Source: Physcia stellaris (taxonomy: Eukaryota > Ascomycota > Lecanoromycetes > Caliciales > Physciaceae). From it: a DNA stretch of 64,000 nt. The stretch is taken from contig JABSSW010000076.1 of the NCBI GenBank assembly GCA_018902385.1, forward strand, positions 88,803 to 152,802, written 5' to 3'. This document shows, one piece after another, positions 27,201 to 38,094 of the stretch; within the stretch, counting starts at the first letter, position 1, and every line of letters begins with the position of its first letter. Under the pieces are notes generated by a model. The model saw nothing but the letters and a program-made list of their open reading frames with translations. It had not been told where the DNA came from and did no database searches. The position numbers and the translations under genes were made by a program.

Positions 27201-27324
27201 CTGCAATGCCTATCGTTAGCAAGAAGCCTTCCAGGGAGCTTTCGGACTTACCGGTCGGTGTCGCCGAGTAGAGTAGCTGGACAATGAGGATAACGAAGCC
27301 TGTCCACCGACCGATTGGAGGCAT
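24258..27324 (-). CDS. ROT2: glucosidase II catalytic alpha subunit (GH31)
   Basis: Exons 27252-27324, 26411-27200 and 24258-26358 encode 987 aa with closed phases. The first 25 residues (GFVILIVQLLYSA) form a signal peptide, followed by VKHENFKRCDQSGFCKRNR, the hallmark of the ER enzyme. The GH31 domain includes YRLYNSDVFEYE, WCWPGSAHWIDCFSPEA, LFIWNDMNEPSVFNG (nucleophile Asp, near residue 555), WTGDNQASW (acid/base Asp) and GADVGGFFGNPE. The enzyme removes the two inner glucoses from N-glycans in the ER and controls the calnexin cycle. A Glu/Lys-rich insert (PAEEVKEAKEGEEPKAE) precedes the catalytic domain, as in other fungal members. The N-terminal intron falls just after the signal peptide. 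The gene is divergent from NDK. Confidence 0.96.
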
Positions 27325-27778
27325 TTTGAACCGTCTGGCTTGTTGGACTACGATGGTTGATTTTGACTTGACGGATCAGGACCCGAGAAAGGAGTTCTCC
27401 GTAGAAGTACTGAGTACTGCCAGGGCAAGTGCCAACAAGCTGGTGATTATCTGAAACAGCCACTCGGCCACACAAAATTACCACCAACTACTCAATAAGG
27501 TAAGTTTACTTTCGCTCCCACGTACGGATACAGGGGGATAAATTACCGACAATCGATACCGGGAGACCTGCATTAGCCTAATCTCTCCAACGCCTAATGG
27601 AGAAAAGCCCCCACTTCCACTTCGAGTGCACCCGAATTTCATGGATCCTCCTTTTCCTTCTCCTCCTTCTTCTTCTTCCACCCCGGATCCCCCAATCTTC
27701 AAGCATCTGAATCCAAAGACTCAAGGTCTTCTTCGTCAAACGATCAAGGCGAGAGAAGCTCACGAGAAAAACACCGAT
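27325..27778. promoter_or_regulatory. divergent promoter region of glucosidase II and NDK
   Basis: 454 bp between the two starts. A pyrimidine-rich tract at 27647-27685 (TTTTCC, TTCTCC, CTTCTTCTTC) precedes the chosen NDK start, as is common in strongly expressed fungal genes. Confidence 0.5.
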
Positions 27779-28595
27779 ATGTCTGCATCGGAGCAAACGT
27801 GGGTTTCCTTCTACGGTCACTGTTCCCGAGACTGCCGCTGATCGCTGCGTGTAGATTTATTGCCATCAAGCCTGATGGAGTCCAGGTATGTGACCTACAA
27901 CAGTCACTTCGACGTCAAAAAGGATCCGGAAGGCTCATCATTCGAGTAGAGAGGGCTCGTTGGCGATATCATCTCAAGATTCGAAAAGCGGGGGTATGTC
28001 TTGCACTATCGCTCCCCGTTTTTCTCGGCTGCAGTGTTTGACCGCTCTATCTTGTTTTAGCTACAAGCTTGTAGCGATGAAGCTCGTCACTCCCTCCAAG
28101 GAGCACCTTGAAAAGCACTACGAGGACCTCTCCGATAAGCCTTTTTATAAAGGCCTTGTCACATGTGAGCTAATGCTCCCTTGCTTCGTTCAGGGTAGTA
28201 TTGAAATGTAGGAAGACATGCTCAGCGGGCCAATTTGCGCCATGGTCTGGGAAGGACGCTCGGCGGTGAAAACTGGACGCGGTATATGCACCCCAATAGT
28301 ACCACTACTCAGTCCGCATTTCAAGACGCTAACGTGTCAACAGACATCCTAGGCGCTACGAACCCACTGGCTTCGGCCCCAGGTACTATTCGTGGCGATT
28401 ACGCCATTGTACGGTGCTCCTTGCGTTCATTGATCACTCGGCGGACTGATGAGTATGTAGGACGTCGGGCGTAATGTCTGCCACGGTTCTGATAGTGTCG
28501 ACAATGCCAAGAAGGAGATAGATCTATGGTTTGAGAAGGGCGAGGTCCTCCAGTACAAGAACGCCCAATTCGATTGGATCTACGAGAAGCCGTAG
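27779..28595 (+). CDS. ndk1: nucleoside diphosphate kinase
   Basis: Seven exons (27779-27798, 27855-27885, 27950-27993, 28061-28164, 28216-28281, 28344-28408, 28461-28595) encode 154 aa, the standard size. The order is [85 protein letters not shown], and [16 protein letters not shown] with the catalytic His. It transfers the gamma phosphate between NTPs and NDPs and keeps NTP/dNTP pools balanced. The frame is open upstream to an ATG at 27641, which would add 46 residues (Pro/Ser-rich, then helical). I prefer 27779 because it matches the family N-terminus. Six introns in under 500 coding bases are many. The dTMP kinase gene, acting in the same nucleotide pathway, is 9 kb away. Confidence 0.95.
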
Positions 28596-29383
28596 ATTAG
28601 TCACGGCATAATGCCATGCGACGCCGTCTAAGATGACGTACCTCAAGCGTTGGCGTCTCTGAAAGATTGCATAATCAGCATAGATGATACGGATGATGAT
28701 ACCTACATACTTTTCTCATGATATCTGTCGTTGGTGATTGCAAAATGTGGCTCGACTATGGGTTACAATAGTGAACTTCCTCATACAGTCGCCCCCTGGT
28801 CAATCCTACCCAGGTCGGTACGAAGAAGATGCTAACCCCCTTTAACCCGGAGCTCCAAAACTTTAATGCAGACTCTTAACCCTTTGAGCAGGGTTTTCCG
28901 AGTACAGCGAGCAGCCAGCCGAACACGGTCGAGTAAACCCTACCTAGGTAGACATCTTCAGAACCAACCTAGGGAATCGCGAAATTAACATTAGTCGAGC
29001 CCCTTTTTTATTGGCTGGAAAAAGTGTATCTAGCAGGTGCCATTATCATCGGTTCTACAGAGCAGCTTCTATGTTACAAGATTTTCAGAGCATGTATTTG
29101 ACATCAACCTAGGTTGACAATCCTTGGTTGACATCCCTTGCACGCAAAGCCAAGCTCCCTTGGGCAGCACACGTCGACTTACAGTACATACCTCCACTCT
29201 GTTAGTACATTGAGATCATCAAGAAAGTTGTCGTGCTCCTTGCTCCGTGGATGCCTTCATTGCAAGGATGATGGTTTGTACAAAGTTGCATGGGTCGTCA
29301 AATGGCATGTTCGGATGTGAGCTTCATGTCATTCGTGGAATGAGGCCGTTTGCGGCAATCGCAACAGGGTACTTCGCACTCGG
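28596..29383. other. convergent intergenic region with CCTAGG palindromes
   Basis: No gene seen. ACCTAGGT occurs at 28942-28949 and 29107-29114, with a related CCTAGG at 28968-28973. Confidence 0.45.
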
Positions 29384-32300
29384 TCATGGGGCTTGGTTCA
29401 GGTAGTCGTCAATAAATCTCCCCGTCTCTCCTTCGTCGTCTTCTTGTCTCCCGTCCTCCAGTTGCTCGACCACCTCGTTCCTTGGCCCTACGTCATCAGA
29501 AGGATCTGTCACGAACTCTGCAAAGACCTGATCCATGCCATTTGAGGCATTATTAGCGTGGTGGGCAGGACTGTAGAAATGCCCATGCTCATGAGGTCCG
29601 TCTCGCATTGCCGCAGCAAAATGACTGTTTTGTGGGCTATACAAGCTCGGATCAGCCGAAGGGCCAGAGGCGTGACCCATCGGCGAACGTGGAGAGAAGT
29701 CAGGCGAGCCGAGAAGTCCAGGGTGGTGGTTGCGAGGGTGTGAATTATGAAAATACGGGCCAGAAGCAAAAGCCGGGGAGTTAGGATGGGAATGTCTCTG
29801 AGAGTGGCCTTGTGGCATATAAGGCGTGTATGTAGGATCGGCGTGGTTGGTAATGATGGCTGTTGGCAGCCGGTGCGTGTTAGAATGAGGCTCTCCCCCA
29901 GTACCGGTGGAGGATGAGTGCGGAGTGTCGGATCGATTGCGACGCTGTGGAGCTGGTTGCAGGGGTTGATGACTCTTGTTCGACTGAGCATCACTAGACT
30001 TGCGGGGTTGTTTGGGAAAGGTATGCTGTTTTGTACGGAATTGAGGAGGGAGATCGGCGGGATCAGTCACGCCGTGCTCAGCCATCAGCTTCTGCTGCTT
30101 GGTTGGACGGGCCTTGCGAGTAGAGAGAGATTTTTCAAGAACAGGAGGGGCTGTTGGGGCCACAGGAGCCCATTTGTGAAGTTCCTGACGGAAGAAATTC
30201 GTTTCGTAGGACAGAAGGACCTCAGCACCTTCGATCTTGCGAAGGTAAAACCGCTGGGTTGTGACTTCTTCAGGAGTCGTCATGACCGGATTGATGTATG
30301 GCCGCATGAAATCACGGAATGTTTGCGCCGTGTTGATAATATCATCAAGGATATCTTCTTCTTCGGGCTGGAACGGCAGGAAAGGAATCTCAGCCTGCCA
30401 CTCTTGTAAATCCTCGAGCTTTGGGCGAGCAGCGTCTCGAGGTATCTTAACGCGCCAGTCACAGATGGGGCAAGTAAACCTATCGTCTTCCTTGATCTTG
30501 CCGCGCGCAATCTTCAGGCAGCGACTATGATACCTATACAGGCTATCAGTAAACCTATTTCACGAATACGAAGCAGATACTTCTACCGACCATTCGTGAC
30601 ACAGCTCGCACTCAATCATTTGCCCAGCTTCTGTTTGTCGGCACATGCAGAAGGTCTCCTTGGTCGATTTCTCCTCGCCGGCTTGCTCGTCTTCCGGAGT
30701 ATTACTTCGGGAGGCAGGCTCTACAGGCATTCGTGGTTTGTCTGACAATTCGAAACAAGCCTCGTTATGTTGCTTAACATAGGTCATGTGAACTTGTAAA
30801 ATGTGCAGAGGTGCATTAGCCTTCCCAAAAAGTTTTTTTCCCTTTCGCATCCAATCTTCGTGGCGCTTCAATTCTTTCTCAAGATCAATCGTACCAGCCG
30901 GCTTACTGTTGAGTTCGGACAGCGACTCAAGGACTTCGCGGACGTCTTTGTATTTAGGGCGATTTCGGAATTCGGGGTCCTTGCACCTCTCATACATAGA
31001 CACGATCTGTCTGTGCGCTTCTCTTTGCTTGGTCAAGATCGCGTCAACCGCAGCTAGAGTCTCGTGCGTCACAGGTAATGAACTTGCTCGAGCAGACAAG
31101 GCCTCGAGCTGCTGATAGTGTACACTCTCAGCTGCCATCAGCTCTTTGGCCTTAGACTCCCAGAGTTCGCCTTGCGTCTGCTGTTCCCTAAGGTGAAGCA
31201 GAAGCTCACTGTGTTCCGGCATACCTACTTCGGAGCCCCGCCGGATGAGATCAGTGACTTCTTCAAGGGTTTGGGATTGTTTCCGTTTATCACGAGCTTC
31301 GTCGTTCCACTTCATTTGCTGGGCCACTTTGTCCAGTCTCTCGACTTCAGGTATGTCAACGTTGAAGCCCTTACCCAACTCCACAAGATCTTCGATCTCT
31401 GCGGTTGATCGTAGACCGGGGCTCGAGAGGGCGCTCTTAGCGTTACGCTGAAAATCTGCAATGGCTTCAGAGCGTTCTGAGAGGGTGGTGATTTCGGGGC
31501 AGTCGAAGGAGATTTCCTCAGCAGCTTTGAGGAGCCGGTGAATATTATCAATCTTCCTCAGCTCGCGCTCGCGCTCCTCCTGCTCAGCGACCTTGTTGAA
31601 ATTGCTCTTCCGCCATAGCCGATCGTTTTTTCGTCGGTTTTGCTGCTTGCGGGTTATGTAGTTGGTTGCCTCATCGACCCATTCGTTGCAGCGGGCTACA
31701 AAATTCTTCAAATCAGGGAGACCTGGAAGGTCCCACGGTATGCGCTCTCCTTCATTTACTAATCCCCGCAGCACTTTAAGGGAAGGCCGAGGCTCGTCTT
31801 CCAGCGCCTTGTTCAGTTTCTCTTGCCATGCTTCAGGCGCATTCGCTCGATCGACGACTTTTTGTACTGCACCTCGCAGAGTATTATCAGCGAGTCGATA
31901 CAGAAGAGTGTGATCCGGACCACGGAGTCGTTGCTCTTCAGAGCCCTCACAACACTCGTAGCTCCCGGCGTGCAACAAGCACATTACTTTTGAGCTTTTT
32001 AAGCAACGAAACCGTGAAAGATAGCTATACGCTTTGCAGTAAGTGCACTGGTACTCGACTTCTGGAACATCTTTGTCTTCGATCTCGAAACCAAGCTTGC
32101 AGGTGACTTCAGACCCTGTTCGGGAGCCATCCATTTGACATCGATGATCACTGATATCTTGGTGTCGCTTCACAAGCATTGACCGCTGTTCCAGCTCACG
32201 GTCACTCATGCGTTGCAGGGCGGGACCCAGCCATTTCGCAGTTTTGATACTGGTGTCTCGACCTGCCGCTGTCATCAGAAGCTCGTCATGCGAGAAGCAT

Positions 32301-34892
32301 GGCTGCTTCCGAAAGTCTTGAAGTCTTTGCACCCCCGCCGCACCAAATGGCTCCCAATCCGCGGGAGCGAAGTTGACTGCTTCATTGAAGTTGAAACCAT
32401 GGTTGAAGCCCGCATGGTACGCTTGCGGAAACGTTATCACAAATTGACCCGCGCGCTGATCTAGGGCATAAACATCCACGCCAGCCTTTTTGAGCTGATC
32501 CGGGGGCAGGAGGGTGACTAGCTGAAACAATAGATCAGGCTGAGATTCAAATAATTCAGGCACAGCTGCCTTCATTGCTTGCTCGAATCGCTCGGCATCG
32601 GCTGCCGGGATGCAGTACCACGTCTTTGTGGCGCCGAAATGCTGGTAGTTCGCTGAGTAACTATAATGATCCTCGTTATGCCAACAGAAGGTTGAGAAGC
32701 ACATGCCAACGTAGAGCCACGGGACAGTCATGCCTGAGATGTCCGACTTGATATGTCGAAACAATGACTCTGGATGAAGTGGCAGGAGATTCAGATTCCA
32801 CAAATCAGTAGAATACGGATTCAGTGCGTTCTTCTCCATGGTAGGGAACCCGCTCCCGTGAGTAGTAGAGTGAATGTCGGCACCGTACTCGACCTCCACA
32901 ACTTCAGTAACACTCTCCACCAAGCGCCAGAATTCTCTTTCGACATCGTCTTCTGTGACTACACGTTTGCAGTTCAGGACCGGATCAAATTGCATTTTCG
33001 GTGCAAAATAGCTATCTTTGAACACCTTTGCCTTCTCCTGGAATTGGCGTAGCGAATAAATGCCGCCCTCCTCGAATCCGAACTCACCTGTACCGACAAG
33101 ACACCTCGGACAGTGCCAGTCGTGCATGATGGGAATTTTGACGGGAGGATCCACGCAATACCTGTGATAACCGTAGTCGCAGCCTTCGCAAATAAGTATT
33201 GACTGGCGATCCTCGCTTTTGCCGCATGCTTCACACATCTATTTTGTACAGTCAGCAGTCTCAATCAATGCAATGGGGGTCGCATCCTACCTCTCCTGGT
33301 TTTAGGTTACCACGCTCAGTGGCTGTTCTAGGTGTCAATGGCCGAAGTGTACTCATATGCGAGCCAACAACGGTGGGAGGCGCTGGATAATATCAGCAAA
33401 GGGCCATATCATACGTCAAGCCATGTGGGGGCTGGGAGAGTCACCTTTCTTTAGTCGCTTACTCCGACGACCGTTTTCGTCTTCTCCATCAGCGCCAAGA
33501 GCAGTGTCGATCAACGGAGGTCCATTAGGGCTATCGTCGCTGGCTGGTCGCTTCAGCGGAGTCTGATTTGGGCAGTTCAACTGTCCCGAGAGAATAGCAC
33601 CTTGACTTGATCGTCCACTAATATCTTGTGATTGGAGAAAAGTTGATCCTGAAAGGAGCGCCATACTGGTCGATGCTGTGTCATCGTTGTCGCGTTTGGT
33701 TAGTGGAACCGGGGACTTTACGGCCTGGAACGAGGCTGGAGTCATGTTGACAGCTGTAAAGCCACCAGAGTTCACTGCAGTAAAGCCTGACAATGCAATT
33801 GGTGGTGACTGTATCGATGGAGGGGATGCAACAGCGGAAGAGATGTCCAGTGGCGGACCCTTGCTAGGCTGCTCAGAAGCTTGAATTGATACATTGAGGG
33901 CAGCTGAGGCGCGAATCGCTGGCGACTCATCTCGGAGACTTGACGGAGTGTCCTGGTAGGATCGTTTCATAGGCGAGCTGGCGGACGAAGGGGTAAAAGG
34001 TCCACCGTATTCAAACTCTAACTGTTGCTGTACCGCCGGTTTGGCAATGCGCAGATACTCTTCATAGGGAAATAACCACTTTTGGAACGAGTTCTTGAGG
34101 GATGTTGACAACGACGACATGATCTTGCCACTGTACCCAAGATCACGCCCAATTTCTGCCCATTTTTTACCTTTGCATACCTTCTCGAAACCACCTCGAG
34201 TCTCTACTGCCTTTTTCAATTTGTACAAATCTAGGGGACGTTTGTCGACACTTGGAAAGCGGTTCAGATTCACACCATGTTGTTTATGGAATTTTTGCAA
34301 TTGGTCCATGTAGTTGAGATTTGTGCGAGTTCCTGGCTCAAGTCAGCTTCCCGTCGCTGCGCGGGTAAACACTTCTCGGCGGGAGACTGACCTCCTTCAA
34401 CAGAATTCAGCTCTTGGCGTCGAGTGCGAAAGTGAAATTTCTGTATACAAATTAGATATTCCAAGCCGTGCAGGCTACCACCGTTTGACTCGGAAGATAC
34501 CTCGGTGTCAACCGCGAAATCTGGCTTCCAGCTATCTGGGGTATTATCTTGACCGCTCCGTACTTCTGTCCCTCGCTGGCGATTTTCATGATATAGCGAT
34601 GAGGATCCGCGAACTCCTCTTCACTTGGTCTGAATGTTGGCGCATCTTGTAAGCCATGAGGTCTTATCCTCTTTCGCGTTTCTCGAGCAGCTAGCGGTTG
34701 TCCTTTCCTTTCAACTGTGGACATATCCAAGGGCGGAGCCCGTCGAGCGCTGAGGGGAATGTGGGGCGCATATACCGGGTAGATGCCATTGTTGGTCGAC
34801 GTGGCGAGATTGATTTGGAAGCTGCCTGTTGAAGGTATCGTCTGGGTCAGGGTGGTTGAAGCACTCGCTCCAAGGGTGGGAGGGACCACCAT
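29384..34892 (-). CDS. KDM5/Lid2-type histone H3K4 demethylase; one apparent 1-base deletion
   Basis: Exons are 34501-34892, 34392-34440, 33445-34332, 33291-33382, 30591-33238 and 29384-30533, about 1,739 aa. The domain order is that of KDM5: JmjN (APTFRPSEEEFADPHRYI), ARID (MDQLQKFHKQHGVNLNRFP ... GRDLGYS), PHD1 (CEACGKSEDRQSILICEGC), JmjC with Fe ligands in CWHNEDH and HAGFNHGFN, a C5HC2 zinc finger (CTYCKAYSYLSRFRC), a PLU-1-like helical region, and PHD2 (CMCRQTEAGQMIECELCHEW, completed by YHSRCLK in the last exon). It removes methyl groups from H3K4me3/me2 in the nucleus using 2-oxoglutarate and O2. The C-terminus is Pro/His/Ser-rich. Exon 1 is one base short: in JmjN near 34540 a run of four C breaks the frame, and one more base would restore both JmjN and the junction phase. 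All other joins are exact, so a sequence error is likely. Confidence 0.93.
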
Positions 34893-35750
34893 CTTGTTAA
34901 AGACGGTGGGCCAAAGTGTAGTCCTTGGCGACTCTGATGCCCGGCCTCGACCTCATATATCCACAGGCCAGGCGGCAAGCAGACCGATCACCGAAAGATG
35001 CAAACGAGAGAGCGATCTGGGTCGACGGTGTAACTGTAGTGTGGAATGAATGGCCCGCTACTCGCATGCAAGTGGGATGCTTGGCATAATCGACAGTGAA
35101 TGAGTGAACGGGGCAACACTTTCTTCAGTGCGACCACATGGACAGTCGTCAAGTTGCAGAATGAAACATAGAGGGAGTGTGAGACGGTAGTCGAGTTGTG
35201 GGAGAGAATGTGGAAATGGTCGGGTGAGGGAAGGTACGGATCGCAGGAAGGGTCGTAGCGGGCAAGAACCTGAGGTGAGATACCTTAGGTAGAACTATCA
35301 AAGACCGGAGTTTTGAGGCTACTTTAGCCTTAGCTGCTACACAAGATGCGCCAAGTTTCGTTTCGATACTTACCTTACCAAAACCTTGTCATTGGCGTGG
35401 TAAAATAAGTAAATTACAGCAGCTCGGTAATTCAATTGAATCACGCTCGAGTACGTATGTACCTACCTACCTTAGTACGTATCTCGTAGCACATCCCCGG
35501 TGCAAAGCAACACATCCTGCAGCCTGCTTGACAAGATCACTGGAATTTCGACACGGAATTGAACACATGTGTTTCACTTCGGTATTACATCCAGTGAACT
35601 CGGCACGATCTGCGTAAATTCCCCGGCAACAGCCCAGCTGACATATATCAAAGGCCTACTCTGCATGTGAGAGCCTTTGAACGACAAATTGCAAGTCACT
35701 CAATGACTCGCTGCCCCAATGGTATAGCAAGATTGCACAACAACGCCGTC
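34893..35750. promoter_or_regulatory. divergent region between KDM5 and SLX1
   Basis: 858 bp separating two divergent starts. It includes a TACCTACC-type repeat near 35460-35475. No gene is seen. Confidence 0.45.
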
Positions 35751-37151
35751 ATGGAGTGTAAGCCCATTCCAGCATTCTACTGCTGCTACCTGCTTCGCTC
35801 GACAAAATCTTCTTCATCTCTTTACGTTGGTTCGACGCCCAATCCCCGACGTCGACTCGCTCAGCACAATGGCGACGTCAAAGGAGGTGCAGTAAGAACT
35901 TCCAAGCCTCACTTGCGACCGTGGGAGATGGCCGTCATAGTTACAGACTTCCCGTCAAGCATTGCAGCTCTGCAATTCGAGTAGGTATCATTTCATCCAA
36001 GCAACCAGAGAGGCCCTGTTGACTTAGATTACTTTGAGCTCTCTCTTCATTACATCACATGTTCTGCATGAAATTCAACTGTCACGCCGCTTGGTGTTTT
36101 AGCCAGTACTGAAACATGCATGTCCAGGTGGGCGTGGCACAACACGCATATTACCAAGAAAATCTCTGACGACCAGCGCATTACCCTAAGGGAAACTAAG
36201 AGCCGTTCTTCCAAGTCAGGTCGCACTCGACGCCGCCCGCTGCGACCTCGAGCGTCCATGACTGACAAGATCTCAAATCTACATTTGCTCCTGCGTGTCC
36301 CCAGCTTCGCAAGGTGGCCGCTGCGAGTCCGTTTTTTTCGTGAGGATGTTCACCAGGTATGGCGAATTTGGTGCGAGAGAGCTGATGGTGAATTACGAGA
36401 TGACCTTGACGTTATTCTTGACTGGGAGCAACCATTGGAGCCACTGGTAGAAACCACGAGTCCTGGAACCGTCCAAGCGAAACCCTTGTTGGATCGTCCA
36501 TCAACAGGCAATAACGGCGTTCCAAACTTAGATATCGGCTACGGTAAGCTGAAAAGCCAAATCGAGAAAGGTTGGATGCTTACCGAGGACGGGGACCAAA
36601 GTTGCGTCGTGTGCTCGAAGCAGCTGCTAGATCCAGCATCGACAGCCCTAATATGTACTGGAATAGGGTGCACTGCCACCTCGCACATGGCGTGCCTTGC
36701 GAGACATTTCTGTAAAGGTACTGCGGAGTTTTTAGTCCCAGTATCTGGAACCTGCCCTTCGTGTCAGACTAAACTCGAATGGGTCGATATGGTCAGAGAA
36801 CTGTCTTTGCGGACACGAGGCGGGAAAGAAATAGGCCTGCTTATGAAGAAGCCACGAGTACGTAAGGGTAAGGGGGAGATTCTTGTGAAGCCTGGTTCCG
36901 CCTTTGAAGGCGATCTGTTAGAGCCAAACCAAGAAGTCGATTCGTTACCGGTCGAGGGCTATAATGAGGATGACTTACCAGATGACTGGCTTGAACAGTG
37001 TGGCGATGATAGCATCTCAATTGCGAGTACGGACTCCGGGCTATCGGGTACCTCTGAAGTTCACATTCGGGCTCAAACAAGCGCAAGAGGGGCACAACTG
37101 GAGAGCGTCGTTGAGGACAGTGACTGGGATAATGCAGAGGTCTTGGAATGA
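35751..37151 (+). CDS. SLX1: structure-specific endonuclease subunit SLX1
   Basis: Two exons (35751-35980 and 36128-37151) encode 417 aa, with the join inside QFEWAW (GA|G). The N-terminal GIY-YIG nuclease domain shows FYCCYLLRS and [18 protein letters not shown] (catalytic Arg) and the metal-binding Glu at the exon junction. A C-terminal RING/PHD-like zinc module runs CVVCSKQL ... CTGIGC ... [10 protein letters not shown] ... [10 protein letters not shown]. With SLX4, the enzyme cuts branched DNA such as Holliday junctions and 5' flaps. The tail after the zinc module is acidic. I start at the Met just before the nuclease domain; a Met at 35703 is also in frame. The stop codon is only 69 bp from that of the convergent dTMP kinase gene, so their 3' UTRs must overlap. 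Confidence 0.94.
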
Positions 37152-37220
37152 GACTCCATGCCTCTTAGAAGGTCTTCAAAAACAACATCGACACGATGAG
37201 CTTCTTGATGTGAATTCATT

Positions 37221-37939
37221 CTAAGTCGTTATAGACCATCGCGACAGCGTTCGGAGCGGTTGTCTCATGTTCTGGTCTCTGAATGTTTTGATGATGACTG
37301 CCTGCATGTGCAGCTGGACTTCGCTCAATGAGCGGTTTGCATCAACTGAGACTATATCTTCTCCTTCTGGTTGAGTCATGAGCTGGACGAAGAGCTCTCG
37401 CACCCTTGCTTGAATTCTGCTTGTTTCGTATTTCTCCGAACCATATCCCCCTCTCTGGGCAGCCACATCAGGAGCAACGTCGAGAAATATGCAAACGTCA
37501 GGCCTAGGTAAGCCTACATCTGGTTCCCTCGCCCACTGTAGTGTCAGGTCCGGTTTGTCTTTGGCGGCTGAATACACTACGCCCGAGTAGTAGTAACGAT
37601 CAACCACAATGGTGATTCCCGCCTCTATGTCGGTCCTTATTTGCTCGGCGGCTTCCCACCGGTTGGCGGAAAACAGTAGATGAATCGCGTGATCTTCATG
37701 ATATATATCGCCTTTCAGATAAGCATTGATTGATTCGCCGATAGCAGTAGATCTGTCTGATGAACTCAGTTCTGATTATAGGTCATTTTGATGATACGAA
37801 GCATACTGGGGAATCTCAGCCTTTTGACATTGTGGCCTTGACCCTCGAGATATTGGGATAAGCGCTCGCATTGTGTGGACTTTCCGGCTCGATCCAATCC
37901 CTCAATAACAATGAAAGCCCCACGACGGGACGACTGCAT
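37221..37939 (-). CDS. CDC8: thymidylate (dTMP) kinase
   Basis: Exons 37807-37939 and 37221-37756 encode 222 aa, joining RFP to NRSTAIG in phase. The P-loop is FIVIEGLDRAGKSTQ. The DRYYYSGVVYSAAK segment carries the DRY motif of dTMP binding, and the lid region is QRGGYGSEKYE. It phosphorylates dTMP to dTDP, an essential step of dTTP synthesis. The start is the only ATG before the P-loop; the frame stays open upstream but without an ATG. The start codon lies about 155 bp from the edge of the AT-rich repeat desert, so its promoter must be very short or reach into mutated DNA. Confidence 0.95.
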
Positions 37940-38094
37940 AATTGCAGATGATTGTGTTAGAAAAAGATGACAGTCTCGAGACAAACTGAGCTGAATGATA
38001 GTTCTATGAAGCAAATTAGCTGAAGATCAAGACTCTTCTGCGCTAACGCTTGAAGAGATTCATCTCAAAGAAATAATCGTCTCAAAAAGCCAAA

